This document shows, piece by piece, positions 15,518-25,865 of a stretch of 64,000 bases of DNA (position 1 is the first letter of the stretch; each line of letters starts with the position of its first letter). Where the stretch lies: contig NC_015559.1 of assembly GCF_000214215.1 (NCBI RefSeq), positions 2,715,001 through 2,779,000 of the forward strand. Reading direction: 5' to 3'. The notes beneath the pieces were generated by a model. That model saw only the letters and a list, made by a program, of their open reading frames with translations. It had not been told where the DNA came from and searched no databases. Position numbers and translations under genes: made by a program. This DNA comes from Marinomonas posidonica IVIA-Po-181. GTDB lineage: Bacteria > Pseudomonadota > Gammaproteobacteria > Pseudomonadales > Marinomonadaceae.

Positions 15518-16927
15518 CTAATCAAAAGAAATACTATTCTTTAGACGCTTTAAAAAAATTGGATCCCATTCAGAAACACGCATTTCTGAAACTTGCTTAA
15601 ACATAAATTCGAACTGTTGCGAAGCAATATCTTCTGCACCACTTTCCTTAAGCATCTCCGAAGAAATGAGCCTAAGTTGATAAATGTCTTTTTGACAACT
15701 TGCTTCAGAAATTTTCACATCAAGATATTTCAGCGCCTCCTGAAGCCCCCTTTCTAAAAACACCTCATTAGCTTCCACTTTTATAGAATCCAACTCTTCA
15801 GAATTTGATATTAAAGAGGAACTTACGTCATTACTTTTAGCAGTTAACCAATCAGCACAATCCTCAGAAACAAAAGGCGTCCCATCTTTAAAAGTCAGAT
15901 CATATATCTGAGGGAATTTTCCGATGAATCTCTTTGTTTCAGAAAATACCGTTTCAGAAATTTCATGCAGACCTAGGGAATCTGAAATCAAGAAACTTAG
16001 ATACTGCCCATCAATCCAAAATGGCGCCATAACAATAGTGGACTCAACACGTTCCCATAATTCATACGTTGGATTTTCAAGCAAAGAAAAGTATTCTGCT
16101 ATACGCTCTTTTGGGAGAGCCTGAATAAGTGTTTTATTCTTATTAGAATCAGGCAAGGACTTAATAGAAGACCACAAGTTAAAGCGTTTCAAACGTAATG
16201 CTAGTGACGCATATTCATCGCCATGTTTAACGATATCAATCACTTCTGAAATTTTTTTACGACTTTCTTTTTCTGAGGAAGCTGAATTATTATATTTAAT
16301 GACATCATCTTTTTTCTCTTGTGAAACTTCCTTAACATCACTTTTTGCGTCTAACTCAGCTCTGCTTTTTTCATCACTAAACTTGGATTTAATTCTTTTA
16401 TACAGAAGGTCAGCTTGTTCGGAGAAAATTTCATTTAGAGACAGTGAATCTTTTAGTTCATCATTAACTTTAAAAATTTCATCAAAAAAAGACAATTCAC
16501 AATCAAGATCCATTTTTGAATCGATGAACAAATCTATTTTTTTAAATATTTTATCCAGAACTCGAATCTTATACCTTTTTCCAGCAGCCCCTTCTTTCTT
16601 GGGGTAACAAAGCGACCAATAAAAAGAAACAAAATCTGAAATTACGGATAAAGCCAAATAAAATGAAACGATATTATTCCTTCTTTTACAGCACTCTATA
16701 AAATAATCAATTAAGATAATATCTTTTGTCTTTTCATTTAAAAGTATGATCAGGTTCTCTTCAACTTTATCCCATTTAACAGAGCCATGGGAAAGCGAAC
16801 CAACTTTCATCATCTCTTCTTCTATGAACTCATAGAGAGAGTCAGACGAAAAATCATCTCCTTCCAATATATCATCAGATATAGGCCGCTTTATTTTTGA
16901 CCTTATCTCTTCGGCATCAAAAATCAT
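15518..16927 (-). CDS. tssA: TssA (VasJ type), sheath/baseplate cap protein
   Basis: 469 residues. The N-terminus has the ImpA-type opening (IKRPISDDILEGDDFSSDSLYEFIEEEM), and the C-terminal part has the VasJ-type WERVESTIVMAPFWIDGQYL and NPTYELW segments. The middle (about 190-225) is charged and probably flexible. TssA proteins help baseplate assembly and guide sheath polymerisation. It lies between vasI and tssM as VCA0119 does in V. cholerae. Strongly AT-rich. Confidence 0.85.
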   Translation of the reverse strand: MIFDAEEIRSKIKRPISDDILEGDDFSSDSLYEFIEEEMMKVGSLSHGSVKWDKVEENLIILLNEKTKDIILIDYFIECCKRRNNIVSFYLALSVISDFVSFYWSLCYPKKEGAAGKRYKIRVLDKIFKKIDLFIDSKMDLDCELSFFDEIFKVNDELKDSLSLNEIFSEQADLLYKRIKSKFSDEKSRAELDAKSDVKEVSQEKKDDVIKYNNSASSEKESRKKISEVIDIVKHGDEYASLALRLKRFNLWSSIKSLPDSNKNKTLIQALPKERIAEYFSLLENPTYELWERVESTIVMAPFWIDGQYLSFLISDSLGLHEISETVFSETKRFIGKFPQIYDLTFKDGTPFVSEDCADWLTAKSNDVSSSLISNSEELDSIKVEANEVFLERGLQEALKYLDVKISEASCQKDIYQLRLISSEMLKESGAEDIASQQFEFMFKQVSEMRVSEWDPIFLKRLKNSISFD

Positions 16928-16930
16928 AAA

Positions 16931-17560
16931 TTACCAACCACACCTATTATAATCAGGCCCCATACTTCCCTTTAGATTTGATGCTAAAAAAACAAGATTA
17001 TTAACTCCAACATCACTCGAATTTAAAATAACCTCTTCATTAGAAAGAATATATTTAATGTAATTAGAGGCAACCTTACCTCTTGATGAAGAAAGGACAA
17101 ATCCCGTATCGTCACTCCTCCACATGGTATTTTGATAGCCATGGAGTGACACCTTAACCCGCCCCTCTTTAATGGCCTTCTTCGTTATTAAATCGAGTCT
17201 ACTGATACTATCAACACAGCTAATCATGAGGATTGGATAATCATCTTTAACATCATAATTAATAGAGGGTAAAGTAATGTATAAATCCAAAGAATTATCT
17301 TTAAATTCAATTATTGGCAAATGGTCATCGTTTCTTTTCTTCTCTATTTTTTTAGCCATTAACCACGACTTTGGTTTTTTATAAAATTCATTTAGATTTT
17401 CCTCTTGTGGGGGGAAAACCTCGTCATAACACTTAAGCCGATTGAGATTGCTCACAATATTCTTACAGGACTTTATTTTCAAACTGTCATCAGCGGCATA
17501 GAGTTCAGAATTAAAATTAATCAGAAAAATAAAACACACAATAAAATAGCTATTTTTCAT
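16931..17560 (-). CDS. vasI: VasI/TagO-like exported T6SS accessory protein
   Basis: 209 residues with a signal peptide (MKNSYFIVCFIFLINFNSELYA-AD). The family signs are the N-terminal pair of Cys in IKSCKNIV and RLKCYDE and the C-terminal YNRCGW, with VSLHGYQNTMWRSDDTGFVL in the middle. Its place between vasH and tssA matches vasI (VCA0118). Its start overlaps the vasH stop by one base (TAATG). The precise role of VasI in secretion is not settled. Confidence 0.8.
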   Translation of the reverse strand: MKNSYFIVCFIFLINFNSELYAADDSLKIKSCKNIVSNLNRLKCYDEVFPPQEENLNEFYKKPKSWLMAKKIEKKRNDDHLPIIEFKDNSLDLYITLPSINYDVKDDYPILMISCVDSISRLDLITKKAIKEGRVKVSLHGYQNTMWRSDDTGFVLSSSRGKVASNYIKYILSNEEVILNSSDVGVNNLVFLASNLKGSMGPDYNRCGW

Positions 17561-19107
17561 TACAAAGAGATCTCCAACTTAAGGCATTTATCAGCTAATG
17601 TTCTTTTCGGAATCCCTAAACTCTTGGCGGCCATGGACCGGTTTCCGTTATATTTTTTAAGTGTTCGATATAATATTTTACTCTCAAACTCCTTAACGGC
17701 TTCTTTCAAATCAGTCACATCAAGGTCGGAAGCCTCAATATTAAATGAGTTGATCTCTTCCCCGACTTCCTCTTCATTCATAAAGCTCATTTCGTCTAGC
17801 CTAGAAACGATCATTTCTTTATTAATGTAACCTCGATTATCCGCTTGCTCACAACCATATTGAATCAGGTGCTTCAGTTCTCTTACGTTCCCAGGAAAAT
17901 CGTAATTAGAAAGAGCATCACAGGCCTCAACTTCAATGCCTTTGACGTCTTTATCATGGTGGGAGTTAAATTGCCTTACAAAGTATTCTGATAGATATTT
18001 GATATCACCAGTCCTTTCTCGAAGAGGTGGTATTTTTATGGGGTATTGATATAACCTATAAAAGAGGTCTTTTCTAAAGTCATTAGAATTCACCTTATCT
18101 CTAAGGTTGACATGGGTCGCAACCACCAACCTGAAGTCGGATTCATATTCTTTTTTCGATCCTACCGGTCTATATTTCTTAGTCTCAATTACCCTTAAGA
18201 CTTTTGCCTGTAAGTTATGGGGCATATCCCCAATTTCATCTAGAAAAAGCGTTCCCTGATGAGCATTTTCAATCAAGCCTTTTTTATCCTGATTCGCGCC
18301 AGAAAATGCCCCTTTTACATAACCAAAGAGCTCACTCTCTAATAATGAATCAGGTATTGCGGCACAGTTAATCGCAACGAATGGATTGTTTTTCCTTTCA
18401 GAAAGATCATGTACAGCCCTTGAAACAAGCTCCTTTCCTACACCTGTCTCACCTAGCACCATCACTGTTAAATTTGAGAAAGCCGCTCTTGAAATTTGCT
18501 CTCTTAATTTTTTCATAACTGATGAATGACCAGCAATGACGTTCGAAAGGTCATCTAGACCTTTCTTTAACGTTAATTTCTTTTTGTCTTCATTGGCTTT
18601 ATCACTCAAACTAATTCTTAATAAATCTTTCCTCTCACTTTCAACAATGGCCGTTAAGTAAGCGTTACAGACCTTCATAAACTCCTGAAAGTCATCTTTA
18701 TCAATCATTTCAAAGCAAGCTATATCACCATGTAAAACATAGAAATACTCAGTTTTATTGCCGGACATTTTAAGCGGGTAAAATATGATTCTTTCTTTAT
18801 CACAAGGTTTAAGAAGTTCAAATAAACTACCGTCTGAAACCCAAAAATTTAAGTCTTCACCTTCAATTGATAAGGTATCATTTTTCTGAATTGCATGAGC
18901 CAAAACACAGTCAAAGTCAGAAACATCCCAAACTGTTTCTTGATTTCCATTTTTATATTTGAAAAAACGGCCGTCGCTTGATATTTCTAATAAATACACA
19001 CCACGCAAACTGTTTTTTTTCAAAATCAGCTGACTAAGACTGTGAAAAAACTCTCTCGAATTCTTATACGTTAATAAAGTTGAAGCATCTTCTAACCAGC
19101 CAGCCAT
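17560..19107 (-). CDS. vasH: VasH, sigma-54-dependent transcription activator
   Basis: 515 residues. A GAF-like sensor region (about 20-165), an AAA+ domain (about 190-425) with Walker A GETGVGKE, the sigma-54 contact loop GAFSGA (consensus GAFTGA, a conservative Thr to Ser change) and Walker B GTLFLDEIGD, then a Fis-type helix-turn-helix at the C-terminus (NRSMAAKSLGIPKRTLADKC). It should open the sigma-54 promoters in front of both hcp genes. It lies within the core operon directly after clpV, as in V. cholerae. Confidence 0.95.
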   Translation of the reverse strand: MAGWLEDASTLLTYKNSREFFHSLSQLILKKNSLRGVYLLEISSDGRFFKYKNGNQETVWDVSDFDCVLAHAIQKNDTLSIEGEDLNFWVSDGSLFELLKPCDKERIIFYPLKMSGNKTEYFYVLHGDIACFEMIDKDDFQEFMKVCNAYLTAIVESERKDLLRISLSDKANEDKKKLTLKKGLDDLSNVIAGHSSVMKKLREQISRAAFSNLTVMVLGETGVGKELVSRAVHDLSERKNNPFVAINCAAIPDSLLESELFGYVKGAFSGANQDKKGLIENAHQGTLFLDEIGDMPHNLQAKVLRVIETKKYRPVGSKKEYESDFRLVVATHVNLRDKVNSNDFRKDLFYRLYQYPIKIPPLRERTGDIKYLSEYFVRQFNSHHDKDVKGIEVEACDALSNYDFPGNVRELKHLIQYGCEQADNRGYINKEMIVSRLDEMSFMNEEEVGEEINSFNIEASDLDVTDLKEAVKEFESKILYRTLKKYNGNRSMAAKSLGIPKRTLADKCLKLEISL

Positions 19108-19109
19108 GA

Positions 19110-21704
19110 TTATCGAACCTCTCCAACGAAATCCCCATCGGTGACTGTCATATAAATGCTTAAGATGTCTTTTTCTTCAGCTAAATAGCTCAGTATTGGA
19201 AGAGAGATATTCGGTAACAGCTCTCCTTCGATAATGGCTTCAAGCAACCTAGCCCCATTCTCGGATCGATTAGCTCTTTTTAATATTTCAGAATAAACAG
19301 TGTCATCAATAATAACTTCAGCTGAATAACGCTTTGTTAACAATTCTTTTATATACGAAATTTTCGATTTCACTATTTCTTCAAGAGCAGAATTATCTAG
19401 TGGTAGATAAGGCACAACTTCCATTCTTGCTAAAAGTGCTGGCTTGAAATATTCAGCAAGCTCTGGGTAAAGCTTATCTTTTAGTAATTCAGGCTCATTG
19501 TGAGAATCCACTATTGTTTGATAGCCTAGATTCGATGTTAAGAAGAATAAGACATTCTGACAGTCAATACTTCTACCCTCACCATCAGATAACTCACCTT
19601 TATCAAAGGTTTGATAAAACAGGTTCAGCACTTCTGGATGAGCTTTCTCTACTTCATCCAGTAACACAACGGAATAGGGTTTCTTTCTAATTGCCTCGGT
19701 CAGAATCCCCCCTTCTCCATACCCAACATAGCCAGGAGGTGAACCAATCAATCTAGATACCGTGTGCTTCTCTTGATATTCAGACATATTGATCGTGGTT
19801 AAAAACTGTTTCCCACCGTACAGCTCTTCCGTTAGTTTGATCACAGTTTCAGTCTTACCCACACCACTAGGGCCAACTAATAAGAAGGAACCTTTAGGTC
19901 TACCGGCTCTTCTTAGATCCGCACGGGACGTTAACAAATGTCGGTGAATACTCTTGATGGCAATATCCTGACCTCTGATTTTCTCACCAAGAATGGAGGG
20001 TAAATGCGTGATCTTATAGAGTTCATCTGAGTTCATCTGGGATATCGGAATCCCGGTCCAATCAGAAATCACTTCAGCAATCTGCTGTTTGTTTACTTCA
20101 GGGTAGACAAGATGCTGATCAAGCGGGATTGAGTCGAACATCTGGTAACTGTCGGTAAGATCTTCTTTTAATTTGGTTAACTCACTGGTTTCCGTCGTAG
20201 TGCTTAGGGCTTTATCACGAAGAGCGACTATCTCATCAACAATTCCTTTCTGCGTCTGCCAATCTGTCAATAATGCCGTGGTGTCCGCTTCCGAAACTTT
20301 TTCTTCTTCGTTTAATAACGCAAGGTACTCTTCATCAATACTTTTGCCCACCAGAGTTTGACGCTCTAATAAATCAATTTCTCGTTGTCGAGCAATTTTT
20401 TGACTCTCTAACACCGTCAGTTTTTTAGGTGGTATGCTTCTATTAATGCTTAATCGTGCACACGCCGTATCCAACACATCAATTGCTTTATCTGGAAGCT
20501 GCCTACCTGAAAGATAACGGGCCGATAATTCTGATGCGGCTTTTAAAGCGCAATCACTAATAAATACACCATGTGCTTCTTCATACACCTGATGTAAGCC
20601 TCGAAGAATATCAACGGATTGCTCAATGGAAGGCTCTTCAATTTTGACTAACTGAAAACGTCTCGTTAGGGCAGGGTCTTTTTCAAAATACTTTTTATAT
20701 TCTTTCCAAGTTGTGGCTGCGATAGTAGACAGCTCACCACGAGCAAGCGCAGGCTTTAATAGATTGGCCGCATCACTTCCCCCCTCTTGGTTACCGGAAC
20801 CAATCAGAGTGTGTGCTTCATCGATGAAAAGAATAATTTGTTTAGAAGAAGATTTTACTTCATCAATAACCCCCTTCAAGCGCTTTTCAAACTCGCCTTT
20901 AACGGAAGCGCCAGCTTGAAGCAATCCAAGGTCGAGTGAACACAGGCTAACTTCTTTTAATTTATCTGGTACCTGACCTGAAATAATTCGAAGTGCCAAA
21001 CCTTCAATAACGGCACTTTTACCAACCCCAGCTTCACCTACCACTATTGGATTATTCTTTCTTCGACTACATAGAATATCAACGATAAGGTTTAATTCTT
21101 CATCCCGGCACAAGACCGGATCAAGCTGACCATCCTGTGCTTGCTGTGTTATGTTTGTACAGTATTTTTCAAGATAGAGTTGTGTCGGTTCAATCTTAGA
21201 CACATTTCCATTGCCTTCAGACTGGCTCACACTCTCAGAACTTTCTTTCAGAATATCATCAAAGTGCTTACGCAACCTTTCAGTATTGATCTGATCTAAA
21301 AGGCTCACCAGCTCAAACGAAAAGTACCTTTCCTTTCTAAGAAGAGTAGAAAGTAGAATGGCACCCGATCTCAGCTCATTCTGCTGAAGCTCAGTTGAAG
21401 ACAGTAACCAAGCTTCTTGGAGAGCTTCGACTAATAATGGAGAAAAAGGTGGGTAGGTATCTAAGTCAGCCGATACAGGGTAACTTTTGGCAATGGCATT
21501 CGTTACACTCTCTGTAGAAATATTTTCAATGTCTAAAATACATCTCACATCTGAAAGTGGATTCTCTAACATAGCGCTAATAAAATGAGCCAAACTTACT
21601 TCACTATGTTTATTATCAATACATAATGAAGCCGCATTTTCCAAAGCTATTTTACATTGAGAATTTAATTTTGAAATTAGTACAGGTAATTCAATTCTAA
21701 TCAC
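19110..21704 (-). CDS. clpV: ClpV (TssH), sheath-recycling AAA+ ATPase
   Basis: 864 residues with the ClpB/ClpV layout: an N-terminal helical domain that recognises contracted sheath, AAA module 1 (Walker A GEAGVGKS, Walker B ILFIDEAHTLIG), a middle coiled region (about 410-520), and AAA module 2 (GPSGVGKTE, VVLLDEVEKAHPEVL). It unfolds contracted TssB-TssC sheath so that subunits can be reused. It lies between tssL and vasH. Confidence 0.97.
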   Translation of the reverse strand: MIRIELPVLISKLNSQCKIALENAASLCIDNKHSEVSLAHFISAMLENPLSDVRCILDIENISTESVTNAIAKSYPVSADLDTYPPFSPLLVEALQEAWLLSSTELQQNELRSGAILLSTLLRKERYFSFELVSLLDQINTERLRKHFDDILKESSESVSQSEGNGNVSKIEPTQLYLEKYCTNITQQAQDGQLDPVLCRDEELNLIVDILCSRRKNNPIVVGEAGVGKSAVIEGLALRIISGQVPDKLKEVSLCSLDLGLLQAGASVKGEFEKRLKGVIDEVKSSSKQIILFIDEAHTLIGSGNQEGGSDAANLLKPALARGELSTIAATTWKEYKKYFEKDPALTRRFQLVKIEEPSIEQSVDILRGLHQVYEEAHGVFISDCALKAASELSARYLSGRQLPDKAIDVLDTACARLSINRSIPPKKLTVLESQKIARQREIDLLERQTLVGKSIDEEYLALLNEEEKVSEADTTALLTDWQTQKGIVDEIVALRDKALSTTTETSELTKLKEDLTDSYQMFDSIPLDQHLVYPEVNKQQIAEVISDWTGIPISQMNSDELYKITHLPSILGEKIRGQDIAIKSIHRHLLTSRADLRRAGRPKGSFLLVGPSGVGKTETVIKLTEELYGGKQFLTTINMSEYQEKHTVSRLIGSPPGYVGYGEGGILTEAIRKKPYSVVLLDEVEKAHPEVLNLFYQTFDKGELSDGEGRSIDCQNVLFFLTSNLGYQTIVDSHNEPELLKDKLYPELAEYFKPALLARMEVVPYLPLDNSALEEIVKSKISYIKELLTKRYSAEVIIDDTVYSEILKRANRSENGARLLEAIIEGELLPNISLPILSYLAEEKDILSIYMTVTDGDFVGEVR

Positions 21705-21734
21705 GATATATCCCTTTTCCTTGTGATTTTAAAA

Positions 21735-22538
21735 CTACAATCTTAAAATTTGACTTAGTTGATCAAGTACATCTTGCGATTTGGTGTTCAATAAAAAATA
21801 GTAAAATAAATATATTGCGACCCAACCAATCGAAAATACCATAAAGATTAACCACACTGGTATTTGACGTCTTAACTTATATCTTTTGTTTACGACAGCT
21901 TGCGTTGGCGAACTTAATGACACATTTTTATCATTAATATTTTCTAGCAAACTGTGCAGTTTGTTTATTATTTTTTCCCTTTCCTCTTTGCCATTTTTCA
22001 TAACCTTAAACTTACCTTGAAAACCCAGTATCAAACACTGATAAAGGAATTCTAATAATTCCTTATATCGAGTCGGATCTTTTTCAAGCCGAGTCATGAT
22101 CTCAAAAACCTTTTCACCACCCCAGGTTTCGTTATGGAACCGAGAAAGCATTGAGTACTGAGCCCAAATAGAATCACCACCCCAATTGGTTCCCATTACG
22201 GCTTCGTCTAAAAAAACACATAGAATATATCTATATGCCATTAGCACTGTATGGTCATAACCTTTTTCAGTAAGCTCAATTTCAGTGATGTTGATTTCTT
22301 CTATTGTTTGTTTATAGATTTCATCAATATTAGGACAATCACTTAATGTTTTAACTCGAAGTGAAAGAGCAAAAAAGTTAGTTGCTGAATCAATAAAAGG
22401 ATTATCGGTATGCCCTCTTATTTGAAACCAATAATCTTTATCCTTATTTATATTTTCGGCATCATCAAATAATAAATCATCGTATAATCCAGATTTCTTA
22501 TCAGAATTCTCATCATAGTCCATCATTTCTTCACTCAT
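21735..22538 (-). CDS. tssL: TssL (DotU/VasF), membrane-complex subunit
   Basis: 267 residues from the ATG at 22538, preferred because AAGGGA lies eight bases ahead; an earlier in-frame ATG at 22559 falls inside tssK. The cytoplasmic hook domain (NPFIDSATNFFALSLRVK, then LCVFLDEAVMGTNWGG) is followed by a single C-terminal membrane helix (WLIFMVFSIGWVAIYLFYYF). There is no peptidoglycan-binding OmpA extension. It partners TssM and TssJ. Confidence 0.95.
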   Translation of the reverse strand: MSEEMMDYDENSDKKSGLYDDLLFDDAENINKDKDYWFQIRGHTDNPFIDSATNFFALSLRVKTLSDCPNIDEIYKQTIEEINITEIELTEKGYDHTVLMAYRYILCVFLDEAVMGTNWGGDSIWAQYSMLSRFHNETWGGEKVFEIMTRLEKDPTRYKELLEFLYQCLILGFQGKFKVMKNGKEEREKIINKLHSLLENINDKNVSLSSPTQAVVNKRYKLRRQIPVWLIFMVFSIGWVAIYLFYYFLLNTKSQDVLDQLSQILRL

Positions 22539-22540
22539 GA

Positions 22541-23887
22541 CTAATCCCTTATTGCCCAAAATTGTAGATCTAGACCTTCAAACGCCCCAGCGACATGGAA
22601 TGCAAAACCGGATGAATTCTCCAGCATTTTCCAAGCGGCACTGGTTTTATCTAATTGGTAATAGGTATAACCAGAGTGGTAAGGTAATTGTCTTGGGGCA
22701 ACAGGCAGAGGTATCACCGGAATGCCCGGTAATTGGTGAGAAATAAGATCACGTATTTTCTCAACAGAAGACACTTTCGTCTGTTGACTAAACAAGCTTC
22801 TCAGCTCGTCGAGAGGCATGTCGGCTTTCACCGATAGAACAAACTCTGCGCTTTCAATCAGTTTTTCATCATGAATAGGCGCAACCATTAAGCCATATTT
22901 TCTCTTCTGTAATTGTAGAGAGAGTGCTCGTGGCTCAACCACAACACTTAAACTCTGACGTAGATATCGTATAACCTGCCAAAAAGAGTCGCTGGGCATA
23001 TCATGGTTATAACCAGAAAGCTCTGGTGGCAATCGGCTTTCATCAATAAAAGTGGCTAACTCACCACACATAGACGATAACAATTCATATAATCGTTCTG
23101 GGTGCAGACTTCGCAAATTCACAAGATGCTGTAATACAGGTTGCAGTCTGTTTAACACTTGTAGCAGCATGAAATCAGAGACATCCGCTACCGCGCCTTG
23201 TCCTGACGAGCCTAAACGTCTTGATATGCCCTTTGCTCTCTCTTTCATTAACCCTGAAATTTCATTAATGCATCTATGCAGCAAGGCACTACAATAAACA
23301 TCAAAGTGACACGGAATAAACTCATCATCTAACACAACACTGCCATCCGGTCGCTTTTCACGTATTCTTGCAATAGCAATTGAGGCATAGCTGCTTCGAT
23401 CATCTTTTTCTAACATAAGCTTTAGTCGTACAGAGGCAAGGTCAAGCTTTGCAACATCACCGTCGATTGAATGCGTATCCTTTACCTCATGTTGACGGCT
23501 TGCAAATCGCCCCGTTCCTTTTTCATGAGGCCAATCCACTTCCATTAGTGAATCGTTTTTTAATGGCAAAGCAAGGTATACAACTTGACCCGATAAATTT
23601 GCGTCACCTATCTCTAATGGATCAGGTTGCATGTCCTCTTGTGGAATCCTAAAGACAGTCCCATCAGGAATAACGCCAGTCGCTTGATCAATAGCAATTC
23701 GACCAAAGGAAAGATACTCTGGATTAATCGATAGTGATGAAAGACCATATAAATAACTACTTACCGAAAGCAATCGTTCATTTAAAATATTTTCTTCATA
23801 TCTACTTTGCTGTTGAAAGTGCTGCGGTTTTATAAATAAACCTTCACTCCAAATAACTCTATTACGAGGAATCATACTATCATTCAA
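22541..23887 (-). CDS. tssK: TssK, baseplate adaptor
   Basis: 448 residues with the typical opening (VIWSEGLFIKPQHFQQQ) and closing strand region (FAFHVAGAFEGLDLQFWAIRD). TssK trimers link the baseplate (TssF-TssG wedges) to the TssL/TssM membrane complex. The start overlaps the tssJ stop by eight bases. Confidence 0.96.
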   Translation of the reverse strand: MNDSMIPRNRVIWSEGLFIKPQHFQQQSRYEENILNERLLSVSSYLYGLSSLSINPEYLSFGRIAIDQATGVIPDGTVFRIPQEDMQPDPLEIGDANLSGQVVYLALPLKNDSLMEVDWPHEKGTGRFASRQHEVKDTHSIDGDVAKLDLASVRLKLMLEKDDRSSYASIAIARIREKRPDGSVVLDDEFIPCHFDVYCSALLHRCINEISGLMKERAKGISRRLGSSGQGAVADVSDFMLLQVLNRLQPVLQHLVNLRSLHPERLYELLSSMCGELATFIDESRLPPELSGYNHDMPSDSFWQVIRYLRQSLSVVVEPRALSLQLQKRKYGLMVAPIHDEKLIESAEFVLSVKADMPLDELRSLFSQQTKVSSVEKIRDLISHQLPGIPVIPLPVAPRQLPYHSGYTYYQLDKTSAAWKMLENSSGFAFHVAGAFEGLDLQFWAIRD

Positions 23888-24383
23888 CCCTATCTAACTT
23901 AACCTCATAATCATTGAAGAACATCAATAAATGATACACTCTCCCCCGATTAATAATCTTTACGGCTTTTTTCCATTCACTGAGATTAGGTTCAGAAAAT
24001 TTAGCCACCACACCTATATAATTTGTATCACTCTGTATTTCAAAACTGTCTATAAACTTAAATTGTCCCGGCAGAATGAAATAATCATAACTTTTGACAA
24101 AGTTTGTTTTTAAAACTTCCTCATAGTCATTATTAATTTCCTCAAAATCCGCAGACATGAACATAGAATCATCAACCAGCTCAAATACTTGAACCTCAAT
24201 AGGAGACGCTCCCCCTAAAAAATTCGGATTCACTTCATCATCAGCAACCAAACTAAACGTTAGTTTAGTTAATTGATCCGCTGGTGTTGTTGGCTTAAAT
24301 ATCTGCTGGGCAGAACCACAACCAGATAATGAAACCACAGCCACCAAAACTAGCAGGAATGAGACGACCTTATTGTTCAGCAT
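23880..24383 (-). CDS. tssJ: TssJ, outer-membrane lipoprotein
   Basis: 167 residues from the ATG at 24383, which gives a lipoprotein signal MLNNKVVSFLLVLVAVVSLSGC with the Cys of LSGC as lipidation site. Longer in-frame starts would place charged residues in front and lie within tagH. The mature beta-sandwich shows TKLTFSLVADDEVNPN and the LLMFFNDYEVKL end. It anchors TssM to the outer membrane. Confidence 0.92.
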   Translation of the reverse strand: MLNNKVVSFLLVLVAVVSLSGCGSAQQIFKPTTPADQLTKLTFSLVADDEVNPNFLGGASPIEVQVFELVDDSMFMSADFEEINNDYEEVLKTNFVKSYDYFILPGQFKFIDSFEIQSDTNYIGVVAKFSEPNLSEWKKAVKIINRGRVYHLLMFFNDYEVKLDRVE

Positions 24384-25863
24384 GCTTTTCACGTACTTTT
24401 CTATCATAAGACTGTTCAAAAATTTCCCAGAAAAGCTTATCAAATCCTTGTTGACGATTAGAGGTTAACTCACTGTAGTAACGCTCATACATGTCCCATG
24501 CCCACGCCCCCTCTTCTGAATGATGATGGGTGTTATTTCTCGCATATCGTTTAAAGCGTTTAATCAAAATTTCAGGTGAGAGAGATTGTAAAATCTGACT
24601 TAAAGCAGAGGTAATTGCATGCTGTACCGCTTCATTATGTACTTTAATCATCTCCATACTTTCTTGAACAGAAGAAGCGGCAGATAAATGCATCAAGCTC
24701 TTATCTTCATCAAACATTACCCTAATAGTTTCTTCATAACTTAAACCTAGGTTTAAAGGGTTATCTTCGATTGGCTGTAGACTTCTTTGAATAAGACCAT
24801 AACGTGAGTTTTTAACTTGAGCGTTTAAATCTAATAGCCCCTGGACACAAGATTTTAAAGTGGTTGCAACTTCTGATGATAATGATTGCATCTCACCTAA
24901 ACTAAGATTTTTTCCAATATCAACACCAAGTCCATCAATAATAGGGCCACCCAAGACGTGATTATTGCTTACTGGATTGACACGTTCTAACTCTTTTTCA
25001 AACAACTCATCCCGACTATCAAATAGTTTGGAATCTAGGTCATCTTTCTCTTGAAGATCAATTCCAACTTCATTGTCTAAATAATCTAAAATTTTGTTAT
25101 CCATTTTTTCAAGATCCTTATTTTCAAAATCAGAAATGAAATTGACATTTTCTGTCTTTCTAGTCGTTTTATTTTTACTAAACTTGATGGCAGATGAAAC
25201 ATCATCTTCGCCATCTGCCTGCATAGTAAAACCCAATTTAACATCTGAAGGAATTCTATTGATCACATCCAGTAACAAGTCAGGCTCAACGTCTTCTTCC
25301 TCATCTTCAAATAGGCTATGCGTCTTTACGACAACAATCTCGTCATCAAGCGCGGCCAAAGGATCTAAAAGAGGTTTAGACTTATCCTGTTCTTCATCTT
25401 CTAATAATTCAGCATCATCTATTTCTAGATCAGCATCGTCTTCACTATAATCATTATCTTCTAATAACTTTGAATCTTGGCTCGGAAATAGCTGATCAAG
25501 TGAATAATCACTATTTTTTAAATCAGCATCACGGTTAACAAATACCCTTAACTCGTAATCTCCGATTTTGATCACATCCCCATCAGACAATCGAGCTAAA
25601 TTTCCATAACCTAATGGCATTTCCGAATAGTTAACATATGTCTTTCCAGATATGTCTTTTAAACAGAATGCATTATCTATATAAACAATTTCACAATGGA
25701 TAGGAGCGATGGATTTACTCTTATCAATCAAATACCAATCTATATTCGTATTAGAGCCAATCATTCCACCAGTTTCAGTGAAAGTAGACTTCGCCAAAAG
25801 TCCGACTTCTAATGAACTCACATTGACAACAATCAGATTTAAGACTCTTGGCACATCATCCAT
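24370..25863 (-). CDS. tagH: FHA-domain T6SS protein (TagH/VasC)
   Basis: 497 residues: an N-terminal FHA fold (about 25-95), a long acidic middle (Asp/Glu-rich, about 120-260), and a C-terminal TagH domain (YEETIRVMFDEDKSLMHLSA, then WDMYERYYSELTSNRQQGFDKL shortened here). The FHA phosphopeptide residues look degenerate: the Gly-Arg pair reads IGSN and the Ser-Arg-x-x-His motif reads SIAPIH. No PpkA kinase or PppA phosphatase gene is in the window, so phospho-threonine signalling here is doubtful. Confidence 0.88.
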   Translation of the reverse strand: MDDVPRVLNLIVVNVSSLEVGLLAKSTFTETGGMIGSNTNIDWYLIDKSKSIAPIHCEIVYIDNAFCLKDISGKTYVNYSEMPLGYGNLARLSDGDVIKIGDYELRVFVNRDADLKNSDYSLDQLFPSQDSKLLEDNDYSEDDADLEIDDAELLEDEEQDKSKPLLDPLAALDDEIVVVKTHSLFEDEEEDVEPDLLLDVINRIPSDVKLGFTMQADGEDDVSSAIKFSKNKTTRKTENVNFISDFENKDLEKMDNKILDYLDNEVGIDLQEKDDLDSKLFDSRDELFEKELERVNPVSNNHVLGGPIIDGLGVDIGKNLSLGEMQSLSSEVATTLKSCVQGLLDLNAQVKNSRYGLIQRSLQPIEDNPLNLGLSYEETIRVMFDEDKSLMHLSAASSVQESMEMIKVHNEAVQHAITSALSQILQSLSPEILIKRFKRYARNNTHHHSEEGAWAWDMYERYYSELTSNRQQGFDKLFWEIFEQSYDRKVREKHAEQ

Positions 25864-25865
25864 AA

